From Acidimicrobiales bacterium mtb01 (GTDB taxonomy: Bacteria; Actinomycetota; Acidimicrobiia; Acidimicrobiales; Ilumatobacteraceae), in NCBI GenBank assembly GCA_004379135.1, contig NBNI01000006.1, positions 375,160-439,159 on the forward strand: DNA of 64,000 bases, read 5' to 3'. A model generated the notes under the pieces. The model saw nothing but the letters and a program-made list of their open reading frames with translations. It did not search any database and was not told the origin of the DNA. This document shows, piece by piece, positions 7,852-19,013 of the stretch; within the stretch, counting starts at the first letter, position 1, and each line of letters starts with the position of its first letter. Made by a program: the position numbers and the translations under genes.

Positions 7852-7899
7852 TTCTGGGTCGCGCAAAGCACCTAAATAGGTCGTTTTCGCGACCCAGAA
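7852..7899. repeat. 48-bp palindrome, right flank of the AbiEi/DUF559 gene
   Basis: TTCTGGGTCGCG at the left end is matched by its complement at the right end. The centre (CACCTAA/ATAGGTC) also pairs, with mismatches at three inner positions. It shares TCTGGGTCG and the spacing of its inner ACC with the palindrome at 6851-6900. It lies 8 bp after the stop of the AbiEi/DUF559 gene and 13 bp before the stop of the convergent EtfD-like gene, so it could terminate both. Confidence 0.8.
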
Positions 7900-7912
7900 C
7901 GCCGAGTAGCCC

Positions 7913-10219
7913 CTATTCGCCGGCGACGGGAGTGTTCACGTTGACGTGGTTGTCCAGGTCGAGAAGGGGCGCGCCCGGATTGGCGAGCTCGCGCTCACCG
8001 TTCTCGATCGCCTCGAGCAAGTGAATCGCGATGTCTCCCACGCGCACCTGATCCTCGTCGACTCCCGCACCCTTCACGCCGTCGTCGAGCATGATGTAGC
8101 AGAACGGGCAAGCGGTCGCGACGCGCGTCGCTCCGGTCGACAAGGCCTCGCGAGCACGCTCGTCGTTCACCTTGGTGCCGATCGACTCTTCCATCCACAT
8201 GCGCGCACCGCCGGCGCCGCAGCACATTCCCTTGGTGCCGTTGCGGCTCATCTCCACGACCTCGATGCCCTTGATCGAGGCCACCACCTTGCGCGGCGCG
8301 AGGTACACGTCGTTGTGACGACCCAAATAGCACGAGTCGTGGTACGTGATGCGCTCCTCGAGCGTCGCGTTGCTCACGTCGAGCTTGCCGCTGTCGATCA
8401 ACTGCTCGAGCAACTGCGTGTGGTGGATCACTTCGTAGTTGCCGCCGAGCTGCGGGTACTCGTTGGCGAGCGTGTTGAAGCAATGCGGGCACTGCGTGAT
8501 GATCTTCTTCACGCCCATGCCATTGAGCACTTCAACGTTCGGCATCGCGAGCATCTGGAACAAGTACTCGTTGCCCGAACGACGAGCCGAGTCACCGGTG
8601 CACATCTCGCTCGGGCCCAGGATCGCCACGTCGATGCCGGCTCGACGGAGCAACTTGGCCATCGACTGCGTGACCTTCTTGTTCTTGTCGTCGAACGAAC
8701 CGGCGCAGCCGACCCAATAGAGGTACTCGTGCGACAAGGCCTCACCCGGATCGACCACATCGACGTCGAGGTCCTTGGCCCAATCGGCCCGCTCGCCCTG
8801 GTTCATTCCCCACGGATTGCCCTGGTTCTCCATGGCGCGATACGCATTGCCCAGCTCGGCGGGGAAGTTGCTCTCCATGAGCGACAGGTAGCGGCGCATG
8901 TCGAGGATCTTGTCGAGGATCTCGATGTTCACCGGGCAGATCTCGTCACAGGCCTTGCACGACGTGCACGACCAGATCTCCTCGGCGGTGATGCGCTCGA
9001 AGAGCGAGTTGGCGCCGATGGTGATCTCGGGATCGGTGCCGAGCGGTGGAGTCACGCGTCCACCAGGTGCGTGCGCCGCCGTGGCCGCCATCACTTCGCC
9101 GGTCTTCAGCACGATCTCGCGCGGATCGAGCGGCTTGCCCGTGGCATGGGCCGGGCACACGCTCGTGCACCGTCCGCACATCGTGCAGGCGTCGGTGTCG
9201 AGGAGTTGCTTCCACGTGAAGTCTTCGACCACCGATGCACCGAACGACTCGAGTGACGTCTCGGTGAGATTCGGCATCGCCTTCATGGCACCCTTCGGAC
9301 GATCGCGATCCTTCAGATACATGTTGAGCGGCGACGTGAAGATATGGCGCAGCATCGTGATCGGGAGAATGGCCAGGAAAGCAATGAACGTGAGAACGTG
9401 TCCGATCCACCAACCCTGGTGCCACGTCTGCAGACTGTCCACCGACCAGCCGTCGACCAACTGGGCCAGCGGATATCCCACGACCGACCACTTCTCGTGG
9501 TCGACGTTCATCCCCGACGCCTGATTCTCCGCGATGCGGAACATCTCCGCGCCGAAGCCCGACACGCCGATGGCCAACAGCACACCGAGGATCACGGCGT
9601 GCTCGGGCTTGGTTTTGATGCGAATGCGATACGGACGCTGCACGTAGCGGCGAAGAATCGCCCAGAGCACACCGACGGTGAACACCACACCGGCCACGTC
9701 GCCCACCAACGCGTACCCGCGGTACACGTCGCCGTGCAGGAACTTGAGGTCCTCGGGCATCTGGTGGTCGATCTCGAGCACTGTGGTCACGCCCAGCAGC
9801 ACGAGGAAACCGAAATAGATCATGGAGTGCATGAGGCCGGCGGCGGAATCGCGCAGCAGCGTCTTCATGTACACACCGGCTCGGAAGTCGGCCAAGCGGT
9901 TCTTGACGTTCTTCGTGGTGGTTCGACGGCGATCGGGCGCGCCACGCTCCCAGTTGCGAATGCGGTCGGCGAATCGGAACGAACCCCACAGGATCATCAC
10001 CGGGATGACGGTGTAGAAAGCCACCTTGAGCGGACCGGGAATACCGCCGAACACCTTGCGGTGGATGGGGGAATCGCTCTCCCAGCCGGTGATCAGCGGC
10101 AGGAGGCCCGACACCACCGTGAAGGCGGCAACGAAGCTTCCGATGGCGATCGAGAGCTGGTACGGCTTGAGGCGACGGGGCCCGGAGGGCGCCGCGGGGG
10201 TGTCGACGTGCGTGGCCAT
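7913..10219 (-). CDS. Membrane-bound FeS oxidoreductase, EtfD-like (ETF:quinone reductase)
   Basis: A 768-residue fusion. About residues 20-300 hold some six transmembrane segments of a NarI/HdrE-like cytochrome b module. Two 4Fe-4S ferredoxin motifs follow (CTMCGRCTSVCP, about 355; CTSCKACDEICP, about 425). The last 250 residues are a heterodisulfide-reductase HdrB-like module with Cys-rich signatures (VGCAGSF, CPHCFNTL, CCGAGGARMW, CPFCYIML). The architecture matches mycobacterial EtfD (Rv0338c family), which passes electrons from acyl-CoA dehydrogenases through electron-transfer flavoprotein to menaquinone. No etfAB lies nearby, but acyl-CoA dehydrogenase and hydroxyacyl-CoA dehydrogenase genes occur elsewhere in the window. 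The assignment is by architecture. Confidence 0.85.
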   Translation of the reverse strand: MATHVDTPAAPSGPRRLKPYQLSIAIGSFVAAFTVVSGLLPLITGWESDSPIHRKVFGGIPGPLKVAFYTVIPVMILWGSFRFADRIRNWERGAPDRRRTTTKNVKNRLADFRAGVYMKTLLRDSAAGLMHSMIYFGFLVLLGVTTVLEIDHQMPEDLKFLHGDVYRGYALVGDVAGVVFTVGVLWAILRRYVQRPYRIRIKTKPEHAVILGVLLAIGVSGFGAEMFRIAENQASGMNVDHEKWSVVGYPLAQLVDGWSVDSLQTWHQGWWIGHVLTFIAFLAILPITMLRHIFTSPLNMYLKDRDRPKGAMKAMPNLTETSLESFGASVVEDFTWKQLLDTDACTMCGRCTSVCPAHATGKPLDPREIVLKTGEVMAATAAHAPGGRVTPPLGTDPEITIGANSLFERITAEEIWSCTSCKACDEICPVNIEILDKILDMRRYLSLMESNFPAELGNAYRAMENQGNPWGMNQGERADWAKDLDVDVVDPGEALSHEYLYWVGCAGSFDDKNKKVTQSMAKLLRRAGIDVAILGPSEMCTGDSARRSGNEYLFQMLAMPNVEVLNGMGVKKIITQCPHCFNTLANEYPQLGGNYEVIHHTQLLEQLIDSGKLDVSNATLEERITYHDSCYLGRHNDVYLAPRKVVASIKGIEVVEMSRNGTKGMCCGAGGARMWMEESIGTKVNDERAREALSTGATRVATACPFCYIMLDDGVKGAGVDEDQVRVGDIAIHLLEAIENGERELANPGAPLLDLDNHVNVNTPVAGE

Positions 10220-10274
10220 GCAGGTCCGACGCTAGTGGGCAGGGCGTATCAGCCCGCACCCTGGACTCGGGAGA

Positions 10275-10706
10275 TCAGCCGAAGTACTGGCGATCGAGTT
10301 CGCGGATGCGACCGGCCAACGTGGCCAGCAGCTTGTGCGAAAGCGCCGGAACCGCGTCGAGAACCCCGAGGAACTGACGCTGGCTGATGACGAGCAGGGT
10401 GCACTCGGTGTCGGTCACGACCGAGGCGGTGCGCGGACCGTGATCGAGGAGGGACAACTCGCCCACCACCGACCCGGCGCCGAGGGTGGCGACCTTCTTG
10501 CCGTTGCGCTTGACGGTGGCCGAGCCCTTGATGATCACGAACGCCTCACGGCCGGCCTGCCCCTGATCGACGATCAGCGAGCCCGCCTCCATGACGATTT
10601 CGTCTCCGGACTTGGCGATCTTCTCCAGGTCCTTGTTCGAGCACGACGAGAACAAGGCGACCTTGCGAAGGCTTTCGAGGTACGACTTCTTGGACATGGG
10701 CCTCAC
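10275..10706 (-). CDS. Cyclic-nucleotide-binding domain protein
   Basis: A 143-residue single-domain protein with the CRP-type cyclic-nucleotide-binding beta-barrel: LRKVALFSSCSNKDLEKIAK at the N-terminus, GREAFVIIKGSATVKRNGKK, and a phosphate-binding-cassette-like segment GSVVGELSLLDHGPRTASV. It ends in a helix (ALSHKLLATLAGRIRELDRQ) and has no DNA-binding domain, so it is not a CRP/FNR transcription factor. It may be a stand-alone sensor acting on a partner protein. An internal ATG three codons in is an alternative start. It lies downstream of gpmA on the same strand, separated by 74 bp. Confidence 0.85.
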   Translation of the reverse strand: MRPMSKKSYLESLRKVALFSSCSNKDLEKIAKSGDEIVMEAGSLIVDQGQAGREAFVIIKGSATVKRNGKKVATLGAGSVVGELSLLDHGPRTASVVTDTECTLLVISQRQFLGVLDAVPALSHKLLATLAGRIRELDRQYFG

Positions 10707-10780
10707 TATACGACGCTCGTGAACATGTGATGACCGGGGGCGGACGGGTCAGCGGTCACCGGGCTGAGCCGACGGCCACA

Positions 10781-11527
10781 TCAGGTGCCGGCTTGTTTGG
10801 CCACCGCCGCCGCGGCGGCTTCGATGGCCGCGGCATCGCCCAGGTACGAGGCACTGCGCACCGCGAGCGACTCGGTGAACTCGTATCGACGCGGCACCCC
10901 GGTGGGGATGTTCAACTCGGCGATGTCGTCGACCGAGATGCCCTCGAGGTGCATCACGAGGGCGCGCAGCGAATTGCCGTGCGCGGTCACCAGGACGTCG
11001 AGCCCCTCACGCAACTGAGGGACGACGGCCTCGCTCCAGTACGGGAGGACTCGCGCCACGACGTCCTTCAGGCATTCGCTGGCCGGAAGAACACCCGGGT
11101 CGAGCAGCCGATACCGACGGTCGTTCACTGGATGCTCGGCGCTCGAAGTGTCGACCGGGGGCGGCGGCACGTCGAAACTGCGCCGCCACAACTTGGTCTG
11201 CTCGGCACCGTGACGCTCGGTGGTGGCCTTCTTGTCGAGACCCTGCAGCGCGCCGTAGTGCCGTTCGTTCAATCGCCACGAACGATTGAGCGGCAACCAG
11301 ATCTGGCCCATCGCCTCGAGAGCAAGATTGCACGTGACCACCGCGCGCTCGAGAACCGACGTGTGGGCGAAGTCGAACCGCAGCCCGGCGTCCTTCATCG
11401 TCACACCCGCCTGCGCGGCCTCGGCACGACCCTTCTCCGTGAGGGGCACGTCGTGCCAGCCGGTGAAGAGGTTCTGCTCGTTCCAGGTGCTCTGACCGTG
11501 ACGCAGGAGAACGAGCGTGCCGACCAT
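10781..11527 (-). CDS. gpmA: 2,3-bisphosphoglycerate-dependent phosphoglycerate mutase
   Basis: A 248-residue glycolytic enzyme interconverting 3- and 2-phosphoglycerate. [20 protein letters not shown] contains the catalytic phosphohistidine, [14 protein letters not shown] and [13 protein letters not shown] are the substrate-binding segments, and [19 protein letters not shown] carries the second catalytic His. The start at 11527 ([11 protein letters not shown]) fits the family; longer readings would run into asd. It begins 5 bp after the asd stop, so the two are cotranscribed. Confidence 0.95.
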   Translation of the reverse strand: MVGTLVLLRHGQSTWNEQNLFTGWHDVPLTEKGRAEAAQAGVTMKDAGLRFDFAHTSVLERAVVTCNLALEAMGQIWLPLNRSWRLNERHYGALQGLDKKATTERHGAEQTKLWRRSFDVPPPPVDTSSAEHPVNDRRYRLLDPGVLPASECLKDVVARVLPYWSEAVVPQLREGLDVLVTAHGNSLRALVMHLEGISVDDIAELNIPTGVPRRYEFTESLAVRSASYLGDAAAIEAAAAAVAKQAGT

Positions 11528-11532
11528 CGACG

Positions 11533-13423
<1,891 letters not shown>

Positions 13424-13426
13424 CGA

Positions 13427-14677
13427 CTACTTCCGCTCGGGGAGCGGCGCGCTGTAGGCCTGACCGCTGTCGAGACCGAACTCGGTGTGGAGTGCGCGCG
13501 CGGCCTTCTCGAGATCGGCCACCGGAACGACGACCGAGATGCGGATGGTCGAGGTGGAGATCATTCCAATGTTCACGCCATGATCGGCCAGAGTGCGGAA
13601 CATCCGGGCCGCGATGCCGGGGCTCGTCTTCATACCGGCGCCGACGAGAGAGATCTTGGCGATCGTGTCGTCGTGCGCGATACCGCTGGCGCCGATCTGC
13701 TTGGCCACCGACTCGACGATTCCTTGTGCCACCTTCATGTCGGCCTTGGGCACGGTGAAACTGATGTCGGTCGTGCCATCGACCGACGTGTTCTGCACGA
13801 TCATGTCGACGTTGATGTTCGATTGGGCGAGCGGCTCGAACAACGACGCCGACACACCCGGACGATCGGGGACCTTGCGCACCGTGACCTTGGCTTCGCT
13901 GACGTCGGTGACGACACCGGAGATGATGGGATCTTCCATCGACGGCTCCTGACTCGTGACCCAGGTGCCCGGCTCCCATGTGAAGCTCGAGCGGACTTGG
14001 ATGGGGACATTGTGGTTGCGTGCGAATTCGACCGACCGCAGAGCGAGCACCTTGCTGCCGGCACCGGCCATCTCGAGCATCTCGTCGAAGTTGACGTGCA
14101 TGAGCTTGCGAGCCTGCGGAACGATGCGCGGGTCGGCCGAGAACACACCGGTCACATCGGTGTAGATCTCGCAACTGTCGGCATCGAGAGCGGCGGCCAG
14201 AGCGACCGCGGTGGTGTCGGATCCGCCGCGACCCAGTGTGGTGACTTCACGATCGGTGCTCACGCCCTGGAAACCGGCGACGACGGCCACCTTCCCGGCG
14301 GCCAAGGCCTCGCGCACGCGATCGCCCTTGACCTCGAGGATCTTGGCCTTGGTATGCACGGTGTCGGTGATGATGCCCACCTGACTGCCGGTGAAGCTCA
14401 TGGCCTCGACTCCGATGTCGGCGAGGGCCATGCACAGCAGGGCCATGGAGATGCGCTCGCCGGTGGTGAGCAGCATGTCGAGTTCGCGACCGGGCTGAGT
14501 GGACGACACCTCGTTGGCCAACTTGATGAGGTTGTCGGTGGACTTGCCCATCGCCGACACCACGACCACGACATCGGCGCCGTGCCGCTTGGTGAAGGCC
14601 ACGTGTTCGGCCACCGCGCGGATCCGCTCGGGATCGGCGACGGAAGTGCCTCCGAACTTCTGAACGATGAGGGTCAC
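13427..14677 (-). CDS. lysC: Aspartate kinase
   Basis: A 416-residue aspartokinase that phosphorylates aspartate at the start of lysine, threonine and methionine synthesis. It begins [19 protein letters not shown] (kinase signature) and has [18 protein letters not shown] in the middle. Two C-terminal ACT domains follow (about 265-340 and 345-405; [17 protein letters not shown] and [18 protein letters not shown]), so feedback control by lysine and/or threonine is expected. Actinobacterial lysC genes often make an extra beta subunit from an internal start; I cannot confirm that here. It is first in the group with a methyltransferase, asd and gpmA. Confidence 0.96.
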   Translation of the reverse strand: MTLIVQKFGGTSVADPERIRAVAEHVAFTKRHGADVVVVVSAMGKSTDNLIKLANEVSSTQPGRELDMLLTTGERISMALLCMALADIGVEAMSFTGSQVGIITDTVHTKAKILEVKGDRVREALAAGKVAVVAGFQGVSTDREVTTLGRGGSDTTAVALAAALDADSCEIYTDVTGVFSADPRIVPQARKLMHVNFDEMLEMAGAGSKVLALRSVEFARNHNVPIQVRSSFTWEPGTWVTSQEPSMEDPIISGVVTDVSEAKVTVRKVPDRPGVSASLFEPLAQSNINVDMIVQNTSVDGTTDISFTVPKADMKVAQGIVESVAKQIGASGIAHDDTIAKISLVGAGMKTSPGIAARMFRTLADHGVNIGMISTSTIRISVVVPVADLEKAARALHTEFGLDSGQAYSAPLPERK

Positions 14678-14708
14678 GGAGACCGCAGGCTACTAGCCTT
14701 TCCACTTC

Positions 14709-15572
14709 GTGGGCACCGCAAAACGTGAACGAAAGAAGCAGAACCGCGAGATGGGCCGGCAGATGCAGGCCCAGGCCGAGCGTCGTCGCCAAACCAAGCG
14801 CCGTTCGTTGCGCATCGCCGCCGCAATCGTCGGCGTTCTCGCGCTCGTGTTCTTGATCGCCTTCCTCACCGGCGGCGACGACGACTCCTCCACATCCGAA
14901 CCTGCCGACACCGTTGCCGTCGGGGACAGTGTTCCGGTTGGCGACTCCACCGCTCCCATCGACGCGACAGAGGCACCTGACACGACCGTCGCTCCGACCG
15001 GCTTCGCGTACGGCACCGGCACTTGCGCACCCACCGACGGATCGGCCACCCAGACCCGCACGTTCGACGATGCTCCGCAGTCGTGCATCGACGCGACCAA
15101 GACGTACACCGCCAAGGTCGTCACCAACAAGGGTGAGTTCACCATCACCCTCGATCCGACCAAGGCTCCCGGCGCCGTCAACAACTTCGTCAACCTGGCT
15201 CGCTTCAAGTACTTCGACGGCACCGAGTGCCACCGCGCCATTCCCAACTTCGTGGTGCAGTGCGGCGATCCCACCGCTTCGGGCACCGGCGGACCCGGCT
15301 ATCAGTTCGCCGACGAGTTGCCGGCCGACGGCGAGTACGAAATCGGATCGATCGCGATGGCCAACTCCGGTCCCAACACCAACGGCAGCCAGTTCTTCGT
15401 GATCACCGGCTCCGACGGCGCGGCGCTCCCGCCCAACTACTCGCTGTTCGGCAAGGTCACCGACGGTCTCGACGTGGTGGCGGTTCTCGACTCGCTCGGC
15501 AATCCGGCCAACAACGGAGTCCCGCCCAAGGAAAAGATCGAGATCGTCTCGGTCACCATCACCGAGGCCTGA
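14709..15572 (+). CDS. Membrane-anchored cyclophilin-type peptidyl-prolyl isomerase
   Basis: A 287-residue protein. A basic N-terminal segment precedes one transmembrane helix (about 34-53, SLRIAAAIVGVLALVFLIAF). Then comes a Ser/Thr/Pro/Asp-rich linker (about 55-100) and a cyclophilin domain (about 120-287) with FVNLARFKYFDGTECHRAIP, TGGPGYQFADEL, MANSGPNTNGSQFFVITG and YSLFGKVTDGLDVV. It should assist folding outside the membrane. The GTG at 14709 is 31 bp from the divergent lysC start. A second cyclophilin without an anchor is at 46362-46919. Confidence 0.92.
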   Translation: MGTAKRERKKQNREMGRQMQAQAERRRQTKRRSLRIAAAIVGVLALVFLIAFLTGGDDDSSTSEPADTVAVGDSVPVGDSTAPIDATEAPDTTVAPTGFAYGTGTCAPTDGSATQTRTFDDAPQSCIDATKTYTAKVVTNKGEFTITLDPTKAPGAVNNFVNLARFKYFDGTECHRAIPNFVVQCGDPTASGTGGPGYQFADELPADGEYEIGSIAMANSGPNTNGSQFFVITGSDGAALPPNYSLFGKVTDGLDVVAVLDSLGNPANNGVPPKEKIEIVSVTITEA

Positions 15573-15579
15573 TCGGGCT

Positions 15580-16653
15580 TCACACTCCGAGTTCGTCCAT
15601 CGACACCGGTCGACCTTCGTCGATCGATCGATGGGCCGCCACTCCGACGGCGACCGACCACAGCCCGGCGTTCACGTCCACATCGGGCCGTCCACCGCTC
15701 CGAATCGCCTCGCAGAAGCGGGCCACCTCGATGAAACTCGCACCGAAGTGGAAGCCGACGTGAGCCACCCGCTCGTCGATCGGAGAAGCCACTGGTGTCA
15801 CCGAGCGATCGGCCCGTCGGCCGACTCGGATCGAACCGTCGCCCGGAACGGCGGCCTCGACCTTTCCGAGGGTTCCGACCACCGAGAGCTCCTGTTCGTT
15901 GCTCGACGCCTCGGCGAACATGCACAGATCGAGATTCGCCCTGATTCCGTTGTCGTATTCGACGATGACGAACGCGTTGTCGAGGATGTCCGATCGCTCG
16001 CCGTCGTACACCTCGTCGAGATGGTTCACGTCCTGGCCCCCGCTGGCCATCACCCGTCGCGGCCGTGAACCTGCCACCAGGTTCATCAGATCGAAGAAGT
16101 GGCAGCACTTCTCCACCAGCGTTCCGCCGGTGTTACGACTGAACCGATTCCAGTTGTCGACCTTCACCAGGAACGGAAAGCGGTGCTCGCGTATCGCGAT
16201 CATCTTCACGTCGCCGATTCGGCCCGACCTCACTTCCGACACGAGCGCGGCGATGGGAGCCATGTAGCGGTACTCGAGACCGACCCACGTGATGGCCCGA
16301 CGAGAGTTGGCCGCCCGCACGACTTCGCGACAGTCGTCGATGGTGGTGCACATCGGCTTCTCCACCAGAACCGGCAGATCGGTGGCGTGGACATCGCTCA
16401 GCACCGAGGCGTGCGTGAAGTTAGGCGAGGCCACGATCACACCGTCGACGAGACCCGACGCCAGGAGTTCACGATGATCGGCGAACTCGGCGGCACGAAC
16501 GTCGCCGAGATTCGCCCGCGCCCATTCGAGCGATTGCGGATGCGGGTCGCTCACCGCGGTGACCTGCGCGCCGTCGAGTGCCATCACGTTGCGAATGTGC
16601 TCGCAACCCATCATCCCGGTGCCGATCACACCCAGGCGCACGAGTTCCGACAT
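15580..16653 (-). CDS. Gfo/Idh/MocA-family NAD(P)-dependent oxidoreductase
   Basis: A 357-residue protein. The N-terminal Rossmann domain starts RLGVIGTGMMGCEHI; the family motif EKPMC is at about 95. The C-terminal alpha/beta domain carries the usual catalytic region (WNRFSRNTGGTLVEKCCHFFDLMNLV). Family members oxidise or reduce sugars, inositols and related compounds; the substrate here cannot be told. The ATG at 16653 was chosen because it puts the Rossmann motif at the N-terminus. An S51 peptidase gene ends 8 bp upstream on the same strand. Confidence 0.88.
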   Translation of the reverse strand: MSELVRLGVIGTGMMGCEHIRNVMALDGAQVTAVSDPHPQSLEWARANLGDVRAAEFADHRELLASGLVDGVIVASPNFTHASVLSDVHATDLPVLVEKPMCTTIDDCREVVRAANSRRAITWVGLEYRYMAPIAALVSEVRSGRIGDVKMIAIREHRFPFLVKVDNWNRFSRNTGGTLVEKCCHFFDLMNLVAGSRPRRVMASGGQDVNHLDEVYDGERSDILDNAFVIVEYDNGIRANLDLCMFAEASSNEQELSVVGTLGKVEAAVPGDGSIRVGRRADRSVTPVASPIDERVAHVGFHFGASFIEVARFCEAIRSGGRPDVDVNAGLWSVAVGVAAHRSIDEGRPVSMDELGV

Positions 16654-16661
16654 CGCGACGA

Positions 16662-17288
16662 TCAGGCCGGCAGCGTGCCGACCAACTCGTGGGCGCCGAT
16701 GCTCTCCCAACCAGAGTCGGTGCGCAGGAGGGCCGACGCCGAGGGCATGAACACCAGCGGAACATTGGCCAACTTGCGGGCACGCGCCTGGCGATCGGCG
16801 GTCACCGACTCCGACTGCGACACGAGTGCGAGTCCCTTCACGAGTCCGAGTCCGAGCGCGAGCGCACCACCACGCGGATCGATCATCGGATCGCACAACG
16901 CCGAAGCCGACGGGCCGGCCCCGACCACGACACCACCGGACGACAGCACGGCCAGCAAGGCCTCCCACACCGGGGTGTCCTTCACCACGCTGCGCAGATG
17001 GATCGGATTGTCACCCACCAACCACACCGCCCGCGCCGAGCGAACCACGTCGGCCGCACCCGCATCCATCGCTTCGGGGCGACTCATCACCATCAGCACG
17101 TCGATGTCGATCTCGAGCCGCTCGGCCCACGACATTCCGGCTGCGATCAGCACCTCGGGGCGCTCGAAAGCGTCGGCGGTCGGCAGCACCACCACCCGCT
17201 CGGCTCCGACCGAACCGAGGAGGCGGCGGTCGAGGTCGTCGTGGAGGCTGAACGGGCCGCCACCCTGCAGAACCACGGTTCCCGGCAT
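16662..17288 (-). CDS. Peptidase S51-like (cyanophycinase/dipeptidase E fold) protein
   Basis: A 208-residue protein with the S51 layout: VVLQGGGPFSLHDDLDRRLL at the start, VWLVGDNPIHLRSV in the middle, then VVVGAGPSASALCDPMIDPRGG, where cyanophycinases have the nucleophile loop GxSAGA. The serine position in GAGPSAS is kept although the loop is not canonical. GLGLVKGLALV matches the family's downstream strand. Members cleave cyanophycin dipeptides or act as dipeptidases; the substrate here is unknown. It is cotranscribed with the Gfo/Idh gene. Confidence 0.7.
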   Translation of the reverse strand: MPGTVVLQGGGPFSLHDDLDRRLLGSVGAERVVVLPTADAFERPEVLIAAGMSWAERLEIDIDVLMVMSRPEAMDAGAADVVRSARAVWLVGDNPIHLRSVVKDTPVWEALLAVLSSGGVVVGAGPSASALCDPMIDPRGGALALGLGLVKGLALVSQSESVTADRQARARKLANVPLVFMPSASALLRTDSGWESIGAHELVGTLPA

Positions 17289-17329
17289 GCCTCGACTGTA
17301 GGCCCGGGGGCGACCTCCGGATCGCCGTT

Positions 17330-17345
17330 GTTACCCGTCGGTAAC
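17330..17345. promoter_or_regulatory. Palindrome GTTACC-N4-GGTAAC upstream of the hydroxyacyl-CoA dehydrogenase
   Basis: A perfect 6+4+6 inverted repeat lies 30 bp upstream of the 3-hydroxyacyl-CoA dehydrogenase start, in the 87-bp divergent region. Its form fits a TetR- or GntR-type dimer site, and its place before a short-chain acyl-CoA gene suggests acyl-CoA-responsive control. No regulator gene is adjacent. Confidence 0.5.
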
Positions 17346-17375
17346 TATGGTGACCGGGAAGCAGAACGGAGCATC

Positions 17376-18248
17376 GTGAACACCTCGGCCACTTCCCACT
17401 CCCCCATCACGCGTGTCGGCATCGTCGGCTCCGGAATCATGGGATCCGGTCTGGCCGAAGTCGCGGCCCGCGCCGGGATCGACGCCGTCGTGCGCACGCG
17501 CGCGGCCAGCACCGGCGAAGCAGTCCTGGCCGGTGTCGCCAAGGGACTCGCCAAGCAAGTCGAGCGCGGCAAGTTGAGCGACGAAGAATCGCAGTCGATC
17601 AAGTCGCGCATCTCGGTCGTCACCGATCTCGAAGGTCTTTCCGACTGCGATCTCATCATCGAGAGCGTGGTCGAGGACATGGCCACCAAGAAGGAACTGT
17701 TCGTCGAACTCGATCGCATCGCACGTCCGGATGCGCTGCTGGCCACCAACACGTCCACGTTGTCGGTGATGGAGATCGCCACCACCACCAAGCGACCCGA
17801 GTCGGTGTGCGGCATCCACTTCTTCAATCCGGCCACCACCATGTCGCTCGTCGAGATCATCCGCCCCCTCACGGCGTCCGACGACACCATCGCCCGCGCC
17901 ACGGCGTTCGCCGAACAGGTCGGCAAGCAGCCGGTCCAGGTGCAGGACCACGCCGGATTCATCGTGAACGCACTGCTGTTCCCGTATCTCAACAACGCCG
18001 TGCGAATGCTCGAAAAGGGAACGGCGAGCATGGCCGACATCGACATCGCCATGAAGGGCGGCTGCAACTTCCCGATGGGACCGTTCGCGCTGCTCGATCT
18101 GGTCGGTCTCGACACGTCGCTCGCGATCCTCGACGCGCTGTACGCCGAGTTCAAGGACCCCAACTACCAAGCCGTGCCGACCCTGCGACGACTCGTCGAG
18201 GCCGGCAAGCTCGGCCGCAAGACCAAGTCCGGCTTCTTCGAGTACTGA
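17376..18248 (+). CDS. 3-hydroxybutyryl-CoA/3-hydroxyacyl-CoA dehydrogenase
   Basis: A 290-residue NAD(P)-dependent dehydrogenase (FadB2/Hbd type) interconverting 3-hydroxyacyl-CoA and 3-ketoacyl-CoA. The Rossmann motif is RVGIVGSGIMGSGLAEVAA (about 13-31). SDCDLIIESVVEDMATKKELF and LATNTSTLSV are family-typical, and the catalytic His is in CGIHFFNPATTM. The C-terminal domain has DHAGFIVNALLFPYLNNAV and ends KTKSGFFEY. The GTG at 17376 follows a GGAG sequence. ethylmalonyl-CoA mutase and aat follow in the same direction, suggesting a link to C4 acyl-CoA assimilation. Confidence 0.93.
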   Translation: MNTSATSHSPITRVGIVGSGIMGSGLAEVAARAGIDAVVRTRAASTGEAVLAGVAKGLAKQVERGKLSDEESQSIKSRISVVTDLEGLSDCDLIIESVVEDMATKKELFVELDRIARPDALLATNTSTLSVMEIATTTKRPESVCGIHFFNPATTMSLVEIIRPLTASDDTIARATAFAEQVGKQPVQVQDHAGFIVNALLFPYLNNAVRMLEKGTASMADIDIAMKGGCNFPMGPFALLDLVGLDTSLAILDALYAEFKDPNYQAVPTLRRLVEAGKLGRKTKSGFFEY

Positions 18249-18287
18249 TCGAACCACTGCTGCCTTGTCGTGCGCTAGACACTCGTC

Positions 18288-19013
18288 GTGAGCGCGACCG
18301 ATCGCACCGGAATCGTCACCGACGCAACGGTGCGCATCATCTCGGCACCGCAGCCCGATCTCCCGGAGTCGGCCTGGCGGTTCGGCCGCGTTCCGTTCGG
18401 TCCCGACGACATCGTCGCCGAGGGAGCCGACCTCGAGGCGTCGACACTTGTCGATGCCTATTCGCACGGACTCTTTCCGATGCCGATCGGTCGCCGACGG
18501 CTGGGCTGGTTCAGCCCGCAGGAGCGCGGCATCTTCCCACTCGACGGGTTCCACGTCTCGCGGTCGTTGGAGAAGAGTTGTCGGCGATTCCGGGTGACGC
18601 TCGATCACGACTTCGTCGGCGTGATGCGCGGCTGCGGCGACCCTCACCGCGATCACGGTTGGATCAACGAGGAATTCGTCGCGGCCTACTCCCGACTCCA
18701 TCGACTCGGTTTCGCCCACAGCATCGAGGTGTGGCGCGACGACGAACTCGTGGGTGGCGTGTACGGAGTGCGCATTCGACGATTCTTCGCCGGAGAAAGC
18801 ATGTTCCACCGGGCCACCGATGCGTCGAAAGTGGCGTTGGTGGCACTGGTCGACCTCCTGCGAGCCGGAGGCTTCTCCTTGTTCGATGTCCAATGGTCCA
18901 CGCCGCACCTGGCGTCGCTCGGAGCCATCTCGGTGCCACGCCCGCGCTATCTCGAAACACTGTCCGAGGCTGTGAACGACCCGAACGGGCGACAGACTGA
19001 GAGCCATGGCTGA
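18288..19013 (+). CDS. aat: Leucyl/phenylalanyl-tRNA-protein transferase
   Basis: A 241-residue L/F-transferase that adds Leu or Phe to proteins with N-terminal Arg or Lys, marking them for ClpAP-type degradation. Family signatures are AYSHGLFPMPI, LGWFSPQERGIFPLDGFH, the GYR/FAGESMFHR region (RRFFAGESMFHRATDASKVAL) and FDVQWSTPHLASLGA. The N-terminal extension of about 35 residues is longer than in E. coli. The start of the next gene lies inside its last codons, so the two are coupled. Confidence 0.93.
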   Translation: MSATDRTGIVTDATVRIISAPQPDLPESAWRFGRVPFGPDDIVAEGADLEASTLVDAYSHGLFPMPIGRRRLGWFSPQERGIFPLDGFHVSRSLEKSCRRFRVTLDHDFVGVMRGCGDPHRDHGWINEEFVAAYSRLHRLGFAHSIEVWRDDELVGGVYGVRIRRFFAGESMFHRATDASKVALVALVDLLRAGGFSLFDVQWSTPHLASLGAISVPRPRYLETLSEAVNDPNGRQTESHG

